Position numbers and translations under genes: made by a program | Shown here: one piece after another, positions 35,047-48,106 of the stretch | Position numbering within the stretch: position 1 is the first letter of the stretch | Layout: the number at the start of each line of letters is the position of its first letter | Source of the DNA: Anaeramoeba flamelloides | Taxonomy: Eukaryota > Metamonada > Anaeramoebidae | Assembly (NCBI GenBank): GCA_027625915.1 | Contig: JANTQA010000030.1 | Coordinates: forward strand, 1,612,001 to 1,676,000 | DNA: 64,000 nt | Direction: 5' to 3' | Notes under the pieces: generated by a model | Database searches by the model: none | Told to the model about the DNA's origin: nothing | What the model saw: only the letters and a program-made list of their open reading frames with translations

Positions 35047-37323
35047 ATGAACTTTCGGAGAACTGCTTTTATTGTAGACTTTTGTAATACGAAACATTTT
35101 ACAAACTCGAGTAAGGAATTAGAATCCTTTGGTGTTAACAACAATCAAATTTATAATTCGATCAGAAAACATTATGTAGAATCGACATTAGAATATTCAA
35201 GGTTAGCTTTTGATTTATTTCCAAACACCTCTGAATTATCAATTTTTGTCACTGGAAAGCCCACAGTGAGGCTAAACAACTATTCGAGAAACGAACAAGA
35301 CATTTTGAAAATTACTGAGGGCTTTTTGCAAACAAAGAGCTTCAATGACAAAACACAGTTTTCACTGGTCATTGAAAAGACGATCAAAAAAGCAATTTAT
35401 TCGCTCTCCGAAAAAGTCAGCAATTATTCTTCTTCACAAAATATGAATTTCAATTGCTCTATTAAAAAAAAAAAGCATAATTTTTTCAGGTGTATTCTTT
35501 TATTGAACAGAAGAAACGAATTTCATTCAATTGATCACGAATGGGTTTTGGAGTGTGTTTCCAAAATTAATGAAAAATCATTGAAAAATAATTTAAAAGG
35601 AAAAAGTTTCCAGAGGGAAAGAGAAAGAGAAAGAGAAAGAGAAAGAGAAAAGCAAAGAGAAAAAAAAAGTGGGTTGAAAAAACGAAACATAGGGTTGCTA
35701 ATCAAGCATTTAGAGTTTGTCGTTCTTTGGACAGATTTCGCATTTGACTTGCAACGGGAAGGGCAACAAACGGGCGTTGATTTAATAAATGACAAAATAT
35801 ATTCGAGAGATGGTTCTGTGCGTATCACAGAATACTTGGTGCCAACAATCAAAATCGTCAATGTAGTTAATGATTTGGCAACCTACCAGATGAGATTGGC
35901 AGCGTACCAAATTCATAACATCCCCATGAAAGATAATCAGCAAAACCAACTATTTCGAGTGAAGCACGATGTCTATCTATTGGTACACGATCTGCACCAG
36001 TCTGTTAAAAAGGAATTGCCGAAGGAATCCGAGAAATCAAAAACGCAGGTCTATATCCCAGGCTATTTAAAATACTTGTCCACGAATAACCAAGAATTGA
36101 CATGGAAAAGGGGCTACAAAACAAATGATATCCTTGGCATGGCTATTAAAAATACCTTAAGGGCAACGCCGCTGAATGTTTCTGCGAGCCCCACTGTTTG
36201 CTTAATCAAATATGTAATGCATGGGAAAGCTGTGATCTTGAATAACTTATCGAGCAACCAAAATATTTTGCTTTCGGGGAAAAACGGGATCCTCTATTTG
36301 TCAAAGGTTTATAAAGATAATGGTAATATCAAAAGGCCGAACAGAAAGTTAAATCTAAGTATAGGCTTCCCAACTTTCCCAATCCAAGATTTGCCCGACA
36401 ATGCCCTCATCAATACTTCCGTTGAGCAATGGAAAAATGCTGATTATCATCGATACCTTGCCTTATATTTGCAATTAAAAAAAATCATTACTTCGAATCT
36501 TTGGGAAAATAAATCAGAGATTAATGATCTTAAATTTTTAAAAATTCAGCTTTCAAACATTGTAAAAAAGGGTGTTAAAAGGGATTTCTCCAAAATTGTC
36601 GGAAGCGGTGGGGAAGGGGAATATGAGAGGCTTCAAAGGGGTGTTGTTGAAATCGAAGAAAATGGAAGAGGAATTACCCAAGTCAAAAATGAAAATTACC
36701 ATTTCCAAGATAAAAATAATTTCCTTAAGGATAATGCGAATAGCAGCAATACTCCTATCAGTAATCAAATGGACAATAATAATAGTGTAAAGGTTGAAAT
36801 AAAACAGAGTTTAATTAATCGCCAAAAAAATGCTTTTGCAACATCGTCAATCGATAATGAAACATACACTATCGAAAACATCGAAAGAAAAACTTGCCAT
36901 TTGGATTTAGATTTTAATATTTATTCGGAATTTCGAAATAATTTGCAATACCAAACCCTGCAAATAAAGGAAATAATGGAAAATATTAATCCGACGAACC
37001 GTCAAATTAATAACTCAATTTCTTCTTTAACTAGATTATACGAACAGAAATATGACACAAATTATTTGACGCTGTGGACAGAAATGTATAAGTTTTTCCA
37101 AAGATTTCAAAAAAGTAAAAAGCATGAGAAAGTTGAAAATGCATTTTTAAATTTATTTAAACAGGTGCAAGACCAAAATCCAAAACACGAAATTAATAAA
37201 TTGCGATCTTCTTTGAAAATTAAAGTGATAAATAATAATGGCAAAATTGATAACAAATTTTTTTTCGAAAAAAAAAGAAGATTGAATTTATTTGAATTGA
37301 GTCAACATATGAATTTGAAATAA
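35047..37323 (+). CDS. INTS13: Integrator complex subunit 13 (Asunder)
   Basis: Subunit of Integrator, the nuclear complex that cleaves nascent snRNAs and attenuates Pol II transcription; INTS13 belongs to the INTS10-13-14(-15) arm. The single exon encodes 758 aa (human 706). Diagnostic matches: TAFIVDFC at the start (first VWA strand); HYVESTLEYSRLAFDLFP (42-59) against the family's VESSMEYCRIMYDIFP; NIPMKDNQQ (291-299) against NIPMKEEQH; the β-barrel stretch LTWKRGYKTNDI (351-362); LNVSASPTVCLIKYVMHGKA (376-395) against VDVNSRPSSCLTNFLLNGRS; and LWTEMYKFFQRFQKSKKHEKV (676-696). The C-terminus (EKKRRLNLFELSQ) sits where the family has its cleavage-module binding motif, though similarity there is weak. 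Insertions include an Arg-Glu dipeptide run at 190-201 and an Asn-rich segment at ~550-590. Confidence 0.9.
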   Translation: MNFRRTAFIVDFCNTKHFTNSSKELESFGVNNNQIYNSIRKHYVESTLEYSRLAFDLFPNTSELSIFVTGKPTVRLNNYSRNEQDILKITEGFLQTKSFNDKTQFSLVIEKTIKKAIYSLSEKVSNYSSSQNMNFNCSIKKKKHNFFRCILLLNRRNEFHSIDHEWVLECVSKINEKSLKNNLKGKSFQREREREREREREKQREKKSGLKKRNIGLLIKHLEFVVLWTDFAFDLQREGQQTGVDLINDKIYSRDGSVRITEYLVPTIKIVNVVNDLATYQMRLAAYQIHNIPMKDNQQNQLFRVKHDVYLLVHDLHQSVKKELPKESEKSKTQVYIPGYLKYLSTNNQELTWKRGYKTNDILGMAIKNTLRATPLNVSASPTVCLIKYVMHGKAVILNNLSSNQNILLSGKNGILYLSKVYKDNGNIKRPNRKLNLSIGFPTFPIQDLPDNALINTSVEQWKNADYHRYLALYLQLKKIITSNLWENKSEINDLKFLKIQLSNIVKKGVKRDFSKIVGSGGEGEYERLQRGVVEIEENGRGITQVKNENYHFQDKNNFLKDNANSSNTPISNQMDNNNSVKVEIKQSLINRQKNAFATSSIDNETYTIENIERKTCHLDLDFNIYSEFRNNLQYQTLQIKEIMENINPTNRQINNSISSLTRLYEQKYDTNYLTLWTEMYKFFQRFQKSKKHEKVENAFLNLFKQVQDQNPKHEINKLRSSLKIKVINNNGKIDNKFFFEKKRRLNLFELSQHMNLK
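35617..35652 (+). repeat. coding (GAAAGA)n repeat
   Basis: Hexamer repeats within INTS13 encode alternating Arg-Glu. They fall between the VWA-like and later domains, in a position likely to be a flexible loop, and so are probably tolerated and length-variable. Confidence 0.85.
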
Positions 37324-40300
37324 TATAGATTCTGATAATTATTTTTTTTTTTTTTTTCTTTGGGTTTTGTGTTGTTTGTATTGTTATTTTTTTTTTTTAA
37401 TTATGGTTGTGTGTGTGTTCTTTAGTTTGCAAGAAATGTGGATCCCTGAAAATTTGAAAAAAAAAATATTAAGAAGAATTATAGCTTTAGTGTTCTTTGG
37501 AAGTTCCAAATAATATCCTGATATAAATATATTTGTATTGTGGTTCCAATCGTTAGTTTGGAAAATAAATAATCATTCAAATAATTAAGAATTTTGTATT
37601 GAAATTTTTAATAAAAGAATTGAATAATTTATTAATCAATAAAAATTCTTAATAGATTTTTAGAGTTATTTGGATCATAAAGGAAATATTTTTTTTTTTT
37701 TTCACTATTACAGGATAATAAATTTTTGGTTAGTTTATAGTTATATTAATTTATGAGTTTGTATTTATTTGATAAGAGAGTGTGATATTTTGATTAAATT
37801 CTCTATGATAAAGCCCTTGTTCTTTTCAAAATAATATTTTATTGAAAAATGATATTATTTTAAAATTATAGAAAAAAAAATTTTTTTTATGAAAATTAAA
37901 TTGAATTTTGAAATATTGTGGGATTTTTTATTGGGCTAAACGTTTAAAAAATGTTTTTTTTGTTTTAATAAGTAGGATTTTTTCCCAGAATATGACTGCG
38001 AAATATTCTTAATTGTGAATTATCAAAATTGTATATTATATGAGAACTGAAATTCAGACTTTAAATATTAAAAAAAAATGGTTTCAAAGAATATATAGTA
38101 CAAGAAAGATAAAAAAATTATAAATTGTAATTTTTTTCTTGTGATTATGAATGAAAAGAAAAAAAAAATAGCTTTGGGTCTGAAGGCATACAAAAAAAAA
38201 AAAAAAAAAAGGTGTATTGAGAATATTGAAAAGCTAAGTTTTTACTTCGCATCTATCTTTAAATCTACTTTCTCTACAATAAAGCCATAATATTTAATTG
38301 GCCTCTTAAAAAAATAATATGAAGTTTAAAATTTAAGATGATTAAAAGGATTTTAATTTAAAAACTTTTTAAAGCTAAATATTGAAATTGAATTTTAAAT
38401 ATCTTTTTCTAAAAAAAAAAAACATCTTTTCAAAATAAAATTAATTTTTAAGAGAACAAGATATATGTACTCAGCATTCTTTGAGAGTAATAAATATCTC
38501 TTAGGTTCATAAAAGGAATATACATTGACCATAATATATATATATTTCTAAACCCAAAATTAAATAAAATTATTTAAAGATTTTTCAATAACTTATTTTT
38601 TTTTATTGGTTAGTTTGTTTTTTTAAGGTGTAACTTACTATTTTTCCAAATTGAGAAATAATAAAGAAGAAAAAAAAATACTTTAGAACGAAAAGGGGGG
38701 TTTCATGAAAGAAAAGTACTAAATTTTTAAACTTTTTACTTTTTGATAAGAAAAAAATGCAAGGTAAAAAAATCGAAACTTGTTTAACAAATAATTAGTT
38801 TTTGTTGTCCTGAAATTATTTTTATTTAATAATGCAAATTATCCAATTTTTTATTACTGTCATTTATATCACCAAAATTTCAAAAAATAATTAACAACAT
38901 GAAAAATATTGTACTTGTCAGATCTCTTCAAGTAAATAAACTTTTCTATCTATTTTTTAAAATGTTGGTATTATTTTATTTTAAAAAATATTTATAAAAG
39001 TGAAATCTAATATTACGATTTCTAAATATCCAAAATGGTTGTTCATCTTTTAATTGGTTCTTTGTAAAAATTAAAATTGTATATTTGTCGTGGATTACTT
39101 TAATTAATGATATCAACTTCTCTGATCAGAATTGAGATTATTTTTTTAGAAATGAAAATTGGTGGTTATTGATTTCTTTATAATTCAGAAAAAGTATTTT
39201 TAATAAAGTTTTTTATCTTGATAGAATTATCAGTGTAGAAAAAAATTTTCAACAATTTTAATTTTTGTAAAATAATTTAATTTCTTATCATATGATTTAA
39301 TTTTTCTTGAAATTGTAAATATATTGTTTTCTCTAATAAAAATATATTTTTTAGTTTTATCTTTTTTTTGTAAATATTTTATAAAATATCTTTTTAAAGA
39401 TCTCTAATAATCAATTAATTTAGCATTAATACCAAAATTTGTATAATAATACTGTTTTTTAAATAGAAATAGTTTGAAGATAATATTATTTTATCTATAG
39501 ATAAATGATTTTATATAAAACTCTTTTTGAGAAATATTATTTTTTGTAAAAATTATACCTTTATTTGGTTATATGTGTTTATTTTGGTTATTTTGGAGAT
39601 TAAAATGGTTATTATTTGTGAAAATCTTATTTTTATTTCATTTTTATTTTTTTCAATAAAATAATTCTAAACTATTACAAAACATAAATTTTGAAAATAA
39701 ATGATTTGTGGACAATTTACGGGATTCTACAGAATATTTGATGTTTTTCTATTACTAAAAAACTATAGCGAAAACAAATTCAATAAATTAATTCTTAGAT
39801 TTTTCTTTAATTGGTTTATAAGAGTGATTTTTCATTAGGGAAAAAGTAAAATAAGTAAAAAGACCAATAAATATATTTTTTACAAAAAGGATTAATTTTC
39901 ATCTCTTTTGTAGAAATAGTAAACACATAAACTAATTTAAAGGTATTTTGGTTTTTGGAATGAATCTGATAAACAATTCACAGGTTAAGGTAAAAATTTC
40001 GAGAAGTATTTAATATATAAAAAAATTCACAAATTAAGTAACGTTTTTCATGGTTATATTAAGACTGCTTCTTTTCCTCAAATTTGAAATATTTGGACTT
40101 TATTTAGAATAAAAAATTACCTCAAATTTCCTTCAAAGATTTTTTCTTAAAAGTAAAAATGTTTGTAAATTCATTTCGAACGTAGATCTTTTATAACTTT
40201 ATTTTTTTGGTAATTTTCCATCACTTTTATATTCACATATTTTTAACAACAATTAATCTAAAATACAATTTGAAGAAGAATTATATTTACATATAATTAT

Positions 40301-41504
40301 TTAAAAATGAAAAAATATGTATTCTTTGATAAAATGAAATTAAGCTCATTTTTTAGTTCTGATATTGCTATCAAAGAGTTGGTTACATTACATCAATTAC
40401 AAGAAATTTGTTTTAAGATTTAAAAAAAAGCAAAATAATAAAAATAACTTTTTGACTTAATTTAATATCAAATTGAATGGTTAATATCAACTAAATTGCC
40501 AAAAAGATCACAAAAAAAAATGAAATTTCATAAAAAAATGTAAAAATAATCCGCCAAAGGGATCAATTTTTATTCACTTTATTCACATGTTAAAATCCCT
40601 ATTCGAATTATTTTTACCAAAAAAAAAAATCAAAAATTATTCTATTCAGTTACTTTAATGAAAAAAACAATCAATTATTCTGTGGTACTGGATCAATATT
40701 AAAAAAAAAATAGAATTATTTGATTCAATTTCAAAGCTAAACTTATTTTCTTCTATGGAACAAATATAAAATCCTCGGAATAGTCAAAAAGATGACTAAA
40801 AACACTAATCTCATAAAAAAAACCTTAAATATTTATTTATTAAAGTAACAATTAAATTCTTTCAAATATTTTTCAAAAATTTATTTGCTAATTAGTAAAA
40901 TTTGTGAATCCTTGGATTCTAAGAAAAGCTCAATTTAAAGGAGAAATAAGTTGAGATTAATCATTGAAATCAAAAAAGAATCATTTTAATTCTTTGAAAT
41001 CCAAAAAATGAATACTTTATGTTTTTTTTCGATAAGAATCAAAATGTGAACTTCGGTTATCAATATAATTTAAAAGGTAAACCCAAGGAATAATATTCAA
41101 TTTTATTGTGTAATTCAAAAGATTTTGTAAAAAAAATTTTAAGATGAAAAGCTTGACAAAAGGATTCAACAAAATAAATATAAAGTATCTTTATTATTTT
41201 TAGGAAATTTTGTTAAAAATTATTTCCCAATGATTTAATAAATTCATGATCAGCAACAAAAAATTAAATATTTTCGAATTCATTTTTATATATAAAAAAA
41301 ATTATTTTAGGTTGTTTTTAAAAGGATGCGAAAAAAAGTTTTTAAAAAGTGTTACTGGTTAGGCTAATAAAACAGTGTCTAAAATAAAGTACAACAATTT
41401 TATAAACACTTCTTAAAAAAATTTTTTCTGATGATGTTCTTTGAAACAACTTTACAAAGTAATTTATCTTTTAAAAATTGAAAACGAATTATCTCTCAAA
41501 GTAT
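37324..41504. other. intergenic between convergent INTS13 and RPLP0; no gene seen
   Basis: About 4.2 kb of very AT-rich DNA with frequent stops in all frames. T runs of 10-18 occur at 37344-37361 and 37690-37701, and an A run near 38192-38209. A short (TA)n tract lies near 38536-38547. Around 38617-38645 a TTTAAGGTGTAACTTACTA word resembles the outer part of a family-1 right arm but is too short to call. Confidence 0.4.
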
Positions 41505-42027
41505 TTAATCAAAGAGACCACCACCAAACATGTCGTCATCTGATTCAGATTCAGATTCAGGTTCTGGTTCTTCTTCTTTTTCTTCTTCTTTTTCGTCTTT
41601 TTCTTCTTCGTTTTGCTTTTCCATAAGTTCTTTTAAGGCTTCTGGGTTTTCAAGTAATTCACGGATGGATTCTGCTTCTTTGATTTCATATCCTGTTTCG
41701 ATGGAAATGGCAAGAAGGTTTCTAAAGTTATTCATAAAGGAGTAAGGAAGAGAAACTTGTGTTGGGAATCCTAACTCAAGACTGATTCCTGAAATGCACC
41801 CAAGTTCTTCTAAGACGTTTTTTTTTAACATTTCGTCAGTGATGTCGAGAACTTCTGGGCCATAGACTGAACCATTGTCATATCTTTTTTTGTTTTTAGT
41901 TAAATTTATTTGTTTGTTTGGTTTTTTTTTTTTTTTTTTTTTTTGTTTTGTTGGTTTTTGATGATAGGGGTGTGTTTGGAAATATAAATTTGGACAATTT
42001 AGTTTCATCTCAAAATGTTTGTTTATC

Positions 42028-42058
<31 letters not shown>

Positions 42059-42971
42059 AGAAAAAAAGCAAAAAAATCTAAAAAAAAGAAAAAAAAATTT
42101 TTTTTGTTTGTTTAAATTATTTTTGCTTTTAAAAGATTAAAAAAAAAATAAACAAAAACAAAAAGAAATCAAAAGGTAAATATAAGACAAAGAAGTTCCT
42201 TACACTTTGGAAAGTTTCATTCCATAAACAAAAGGTTTGATTCCAAGTTTACTTAAAAGAGTAGCTTCAGAGGATCCTACTTTTTCACCTTCTGCAACAA
42301 GTTTAACATCATAAAGAATTTCAATTTGTCTTTTGGCAATTCTTGTTTGGATATCTAAGGCTTGTAAAAAAGTTGTTTGGGTAGGTTCTAAACCAGTGTC
42401 ACCTTTTGGTACGATAACGTCATTTGGTGCAATTGTTCCTGCTTTAGCTGGTGCGTTGATCTTGTTTTCAACAATAATGTCACGGATTTCTCTTGGATCT
42501 TCGTTTGTGAAAACTAACCCAATGTTTTGTTTGATTAAAGGAATTAATTCATTGACTTTTGGGTTTTTTTCTGCATAAATTTTACATGCTCGTCTGATCA
42601 AAGACTATTTTGGGTTTTTTTTTTTTTTGTTTTGTTTGAAAAAAGATTTTTGTTTTTTTTGGTTTAGAAAAGAAGAAAAGGAAATAAGCAAACAAATTAA
42701 ATTTTGTTTTTTTTATTTTTTATTTTTTGTTTTTTGTTTTTTGTTTTTTGTTTCTGAAAAATAAAAGAAAAGAAAAAAAAAGAGAAAAGAATACATTTTT
42801 TCCCATCAAAACAACAGCTTTTTTAAAAAGAGCTTTTCTGATGATTTGAATTTGCTTGGAGGAAATATTGTCTGAAGAAACAATAAGAACTTTTTGATAG
42901 GTATCTAAAAGTTTTAAAACTTTGTCAATGTATACTTTTTTGTGTTTTGATCCTTTTTTTTCTGCTCCCAT
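41505..42971 (-). CDS. RPLP0: 60S acidic ribosomal protein P0 (uL10), three exons
   Basis: Base of the ribosomal P-stalk, which binds 28S rRNA and P1/P2 dimers and activates translational GTPases. Exons are 42971-42795, 42604-42204 and 41883-41505, joined in phase 0 and phase 2 across introns of 190 bp (donor GTATTC) and 320 bp (donor GTAAGG), giving 318 aa (human 317). The N-terminus has KVLKLLDTYQKVLIVSSDN and KAVVLMGKN (51-59) running into SLIRRACK. The middle shows NIGLVFTNEDPREIRD, KAGTIAPNDVIVP, a TGLEPT-T-FQAL stretch, and EILYDVKLVAEGEKVGSSEA. Junction 2 rebuilds KVYDNGSVY. The last residues are an acidic ESESDDDMFGGGLFD tail, the P-protein end recognised by elongation factors. Unlike animals, the hinge is Glu/Lys-rich rather than Ala-rich. 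Ends in TAA. Confidence 0.97.
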
Positions 42972-45900
42972 TTGGATTGTAAATTAAAAATAAAATTAAA
43001 AAAATAAAACAAAAATCTATTTTTTAAAAAAAATGATTTGAAAATTGTTTATTTTTTCATTTTAAGGGAATCCTTTTTTTTGGACTTCTAACTTTAAACA
43101 TTTACCAATTGGCAAACTAACGAGATTTAAGTTTAAATTCATTTGTTTTCAAGTTTTTTGGTTTTGGTAATTATTTTTTAAAAATTTGCTGTTAATTATG
43201 TATTTTTCATCAATTATTTCTTTTTTTATTTTTCATGTGAAATACCATTAAATTATAAACCAAAAAAAATAATCATTATTAATAATCATAATCATGACAA
43301 CCCCCCCTTTTTTTTCAACAAAGAGAATCTTAGTGATTTGTTATTAAACAATTGAAAAGTGTAGGAAATATTACAAAACAAAAATTGAAAAGAATAACAG
43401 TTCTGCTTGTTTCCCCACTGATTCGTCCCTTTAGCCTACACTCATTTTTATGGGAAGGTTTATATTTAATTTTATTTATTATGAATTGATTTTTTATTAA
43501 ATTCTCTATTCATATTTTGAGTTTTTTATTTAATTTAAACGAGGAATGATCAAATTAATTTTTTTTTTTTTTAAATTTAGTAACTTACTAAGTCACAATA
43601 ATAAAGTTTTCATCAATTAATAAATTGAAACAAATAATTAACAAAAGTTGATCCCAAAAATCACCGGTGGAATATAATTTGGATAATTGCGTTTTTTGTC
43701 TTTTTAAATAAAAGGGGTAGTTTTGAATGACAATACTTTTGTAATCCAAAATCTTACAAAAATTCCATTGTTTTATTCAATAGTTTGTTTTTAAACTTTC
43801 CAGATTGATTTGGTTCAATATTTGTTAGATGTGAATATGTGTTGAAGATTTATATTTAATGTTTGTTTAAGTGTCAGTTTTTTTCAAAAAAAAAAAATTA
43901 ATTAAAATTCAATTCTCAAAAAAATACATCAAAACATACAAATTCTTACATTTTTCAGGAATATTAAATTAAAAAATCCATTTTTTGTTATTTTTTGCCT
44001 AGATATAAAATACTTTTAAATTTCATTTTTTATTTTTTATATATTTGTAAAACTTAAAATAATAAATATTAAATTATTATTTTTAATAATAAACTATTTT
44101 TCAGTCAAAGTGGTCCAGTTGTAATGGGTGAAATACATTTTTTTAAAGGGTTTGCATAAATATTAGAAGAAAAAATTTAATTTTGGAAATTTTCCAAATT
44201 GAAATCATTTTTTCACATTTCTACACATTTTTTGTTTTTTTTTTTTTTTATTTTTTTTTTAAAACGTTATTCAGTTGCAAATTTTTTTTTTATTGCAAGA
44301 TCAATAGTCACTTGGTAAAAAAATGTTATTCTAAGGTGACTGAAACCATATAAAGATTATTGAGAAATCATATTGATTTCTATTACAATTCTATTCGATC
44401 TTTGATCTTGATATTTGAATAATAACTGTGAAAAATTTTCACTCCATTTTTATTTCCTTTTTCGAATAGAGACCACAAATACCAACAAACTTCGTTTGGG
44501 GGCTTGATTTCTAAAAGAAAAGTATAGAAAATGAAGTGAAAATTGTGTCATATTTATTATTCAAATACCAATAGAAGTTCAAAACGAACATTGTTGTTTT
44601 TCTCAATAAGTGGCCTAAGAATTTGAGTTTTTCAATTTTTAAGAAAATTTATTGGTAAATTATCCTTCTTTCAGACATATATCAACAATTATTTGGTGTG
44701 TATTATTCTGGTTATTTCTTATTTGTTCTTCAAAGGCCAATTATATAAAATAATTGATATTTGAAAAAAATGTTGGGCTACTTTGACTCAAACAGAATTT
44801 ACTAATAAATTAAAAAGTTTTTTTTATTTGTAACCCTGGTTTTTGTAACACTGTGAAGATTTTCTGTTTTTTTTTATATGGGTGTTTTTATTTTTTGGAA
44901 GAATTGAAATAAGTCGGTGTTTCTCTAAGTATTTTATTCTATTTTGAGACGCAAATTGTAACCCTGAATCTAAGGTTCAAAAAAATAAAATACAATTTTA
45001 AACCACAAACTTTGGTATGTGGTGAAATAAATGTTTTAAAAGCATTTTAAAAAAAAAAGTACCCATAATTTTAAAAAAAAAATACTGTGGTATTGTTTTT
45101 CATTGGGTATGTTTATGTTTAAACTGAAATTGTTTATATTCATTTAATATAAGTAAAGTCAATATATATATATTTTTTTTTATTAAATTTGGGTAGTTAA
45201 GTGAAATCTAAGATTTATCTTGGTAATTTTAAATTAAAAAAAAATGATATTATATAATTTTTAGAATTTTTTCAGACAAAATATATAATTATTTTATTAT
45301 TGTGATATTTTAACTTTTTTCTTCATTTTTTTTGATTTTGATAAATTTTTTTTATTTAGTTCCTTTCTTACAATTATTAAATCAATAATCCTGATAAATT
45401 TAAAATTATAGTTTTAAATTTGGAACATAATTTTCGATTTTTTGGTGTATTTTTTAAATTATTTTTTTTTTTTTTTTTTTTTTTTGGGGGGGGTGTATAG
45501 TATTAAATCTTAAATAATGTTGATAAATAGAAGATCTTGGAAATTTTTTTTTCAACAGATTTGTTAGTTTTGATAGCTCTTGAAATCTGAAAAAAAAATA
45601 TCCTATAACGGTTTGTGGAATGTTATTTTGTTTCTTAGCTGATCGATCTTGGGCTTATTACGGGGTTATAATTGTGGTTCAAAAATCCATCTTTTTTAAA
45701 TTTGGGGTATTTAAACGGTGGGACTATATCTTAAAATAGAATTCAAATTTCGATGTGTTTTCATCAGAGTTCAGTAGTTGCTAATTCTAAACAATATTTC
45801 TTCAGTAAGTCCAAAGAACGAAAAAATAATATATTTTCTTTAAGAAATTTATATATCTTTATATCTTCAAAGGGGAAAGAAATGTGAGGGGGGGGGGAAA

Positions 45901-46423
45901 CTTTTTGATAAAATTTCTTCTTAGGTGAAATGGCGAGTTTTATATTTACCGGTGGGTTTTGTTATTTATTTGTGATATATGAGTTTGGTGAAGGTGGTTT
46001 GTCATTTTCATCCCAGAGGCCAAAATTGAGAAAAATGGGAAATAATTATGAATATTTCTAAATTATTTTCAGTTAAAAAATAATGTTTGAAAAAACACAT
46101 TAACTTCTTTGATATTGAATTGAATTCATTAAAATCCCCATTTCTTAAACAATGATGATTATTTCTTCTTTTTTGAATAAAAAATTTTTTTTATTAAAAA
46201 AAAAACTTAATATTTTTTCAAATTGAATTATAATTGGGATTGTTAGATATAAACCGACAAAAACTTTGTCACAAGACCCCCACCTAATTATACATTGAAA
46301 AGAGCTATTGTATTTCAAGAGAAGAGATTTTAACAAACAAAAAAATCTTACACAATATTTAATTAATGGGTTTTAGGTGTATGATGATAGAGATTATGTT
46401 CAAAAATAAAATTGAATAAATAA
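42972..46423. other. intergenic, no gene seen; homopolymer junctions
   Basis: Start of a 10-kb gene-free interval between the divergent RPLP0 and homeodomain genes. It contains a run of 24 T followed directly by 8 G (45462-45493) and a run of 10 G (45888-45897). The segment 44380-44590 loosely resembles 51300-51500. The first 450 bp should carry the RPLP0 promoter; no motif was identified. Confidence 0.4.
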
Positions 46424-46614
46424 AGTCAGTTTCACTTTTAGAACACAAACTTTCAATGTAATTTAAGGCACAAAAAAATCTCAAATTAAAGCACAAAATT
46501 TGTATTTTGTTTTACAGTTTATTTTACTATAATCTGATTTTTGTATCTTAATTTGAGATTTTTATTGTGCCTTAAATTTCGTTGAAGTTTGTGCATCATA
46601 AATGAAACTGACTG
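46424..46614. mobile_element. family-1 foldback MITE, copy B
   Basis: Both arms present: AGTCAGTTTCACTTTTAG, TTTAAGGCACAAAAAAATCT, then the inverses ending GAAACTGACTG before TA. About 191 bp. Confidence 0.8.
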
Positions 46615-47905
46615 TAATATATTTAAAAAAAATTCTTTTGTATCCAGGTAAAAGAAAAAAACAGACTGGATTACAAAAATTAAAAATACAAAGAGAAAAA
46701 AGCAGCTTCTTGATTAGAATAATTTTAATTTATGAGAACAATTCAAGTAATCTCTTTGCCAATAATAATATGTAAATTGGTTTTCAAAAGATTGAGTTTA
46801 TTGTTGAGAATTTTTTAATTGATAGTTTTTTTTTTTTTTTTTCAATTGAAAATTGTGAATATTTTTCTCCTATTTTCATTTTCACTTTTCTTAATAAACT
46901 CCAAAGGGTTTATTATTCTATTTGTTTATTTGTTTATTATTACAAAAATATACATAAAATCTTTTTTTGGGCATTACTGGATAATATTTTGATGTGTCTG
47001 TCTTTACAATTTAAATAATATTAGAAAAAAAAATGATCTTATGACAACTTGATAAATTGTCAAGGTAGTTCTTAGTAGTGAAGTTGTATTCTTTAAAAAA
47101 TAATAAATTAAACTTGAAGTTTCGCTACATGTATTAAATAAATGTTTAGTATTAAAGTGGGCCAAAATTGTGTATTTGATTTCAGTTATACATGTTTTAT
47201 GAATTGTTTTTTCAAATTTATGATAATTATATGTCATAAAGAAAAGATATTAATTAAACTCATTAATATTTGAATAAACAGTTTTTAAAATTACTTAATT
47301 TTGTAAACAATAAGTCTATTTTTTGGTTTTCTTTTTTATTAGGGATTAGTAAAAATGTAAAAAATTTATATTGGGTATTAAGTTAGAAAAAATAATAAAT
47401 GTTAAAATTATTTGCAGGTGAAAAAAAAAAAAAACAGCAGAAATAAATTAAATACCAAATATGTAAGAAACAAGATTATTAAAAAAATATAAAAAAAAAA
47501 AAAAAAGGGGGGGGGGATAATTTTACAATTTAATTTGACTATATCTTTTGAAAAAAATATTTGATTTTATTTTAAAATAGAAAAAAATTATTTTTTTCAT
47601 TTGTAATTTGGTCTATTTAAAGTTAAGACCAGTTTTAAAAAATTAACAAATATCTAAAAAAAAGAAAAAGAAATTTACTAATCGGTTAAATTTTCAGTTT
47701 TTAAGAGCTGTGTTACATAGTCTCATTATTATATGTGTTAGAAATATTTGATTTGGTAAAAAAATATTTTCAAGATTTTGATACTTAGTTTAATAAAAAA
47801 ATATTACATTTTTTTTTATTAATTAGCACAAATTCTCCGAGGATTCTTTATAAAATATAAACAGAATAGATCCTGTTAAAATAAAGATATATAAAAGAAG
47901 ATTTA
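46615..47905. other. intergenic, no gene seen
   Basis: AT-rich; contains an A16-G10 junction at 47491-47516. The 77-codon minus frame at 47004-47237 is unrecognised and within chance length. Confidence 0.4.
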
Positions 47906-48106
47906 CAGTCAGTTTCACTTTTAAGACACAAACTTTCTACGAAATTTAAGGCACAAAAAAAAATCTCAAATTAAGGCACAAAATTCAAATTCTAGTAAAA
48001 ATAAATTGTGAAAATTAAAATTCCAAAAAATTGTGCTTTAATTTGAGATTTTTTTTTGTGCCTTAAATTTCGTAGAAAGTTTGTGTCTTAAAAGTGAAAC
48101 TGACTG
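47906..48106. mobile_element. family-1 foldback MITE, copy C
   Basis: The best-preserved copy: 201 bp, TA on both sides (47904-47905 and 48107-48108), arms nearly perfect inverses from CAGTCAGTTTCAC inward through TTTCTACGAAATTTAAGGC and AAATCTCAAATTAAGGCAC. Such symmetry suggests a young insertion. Confidence 0.9.

Noticed and set aside
35535-36790. Frames of 108, 71 and 72 codons overlapping INTS13
   Set aside because: Shadows of the INTS13 frame; the Leu-Ser run is the complement of the Arg-Glu repeat.
41441-42115. Plus-strand frames of 61, 71 and 65 codons opposite RPLP0
   Set aside because: Antisense shadows of P0 exons and of the poly-A/T runs in its intron.
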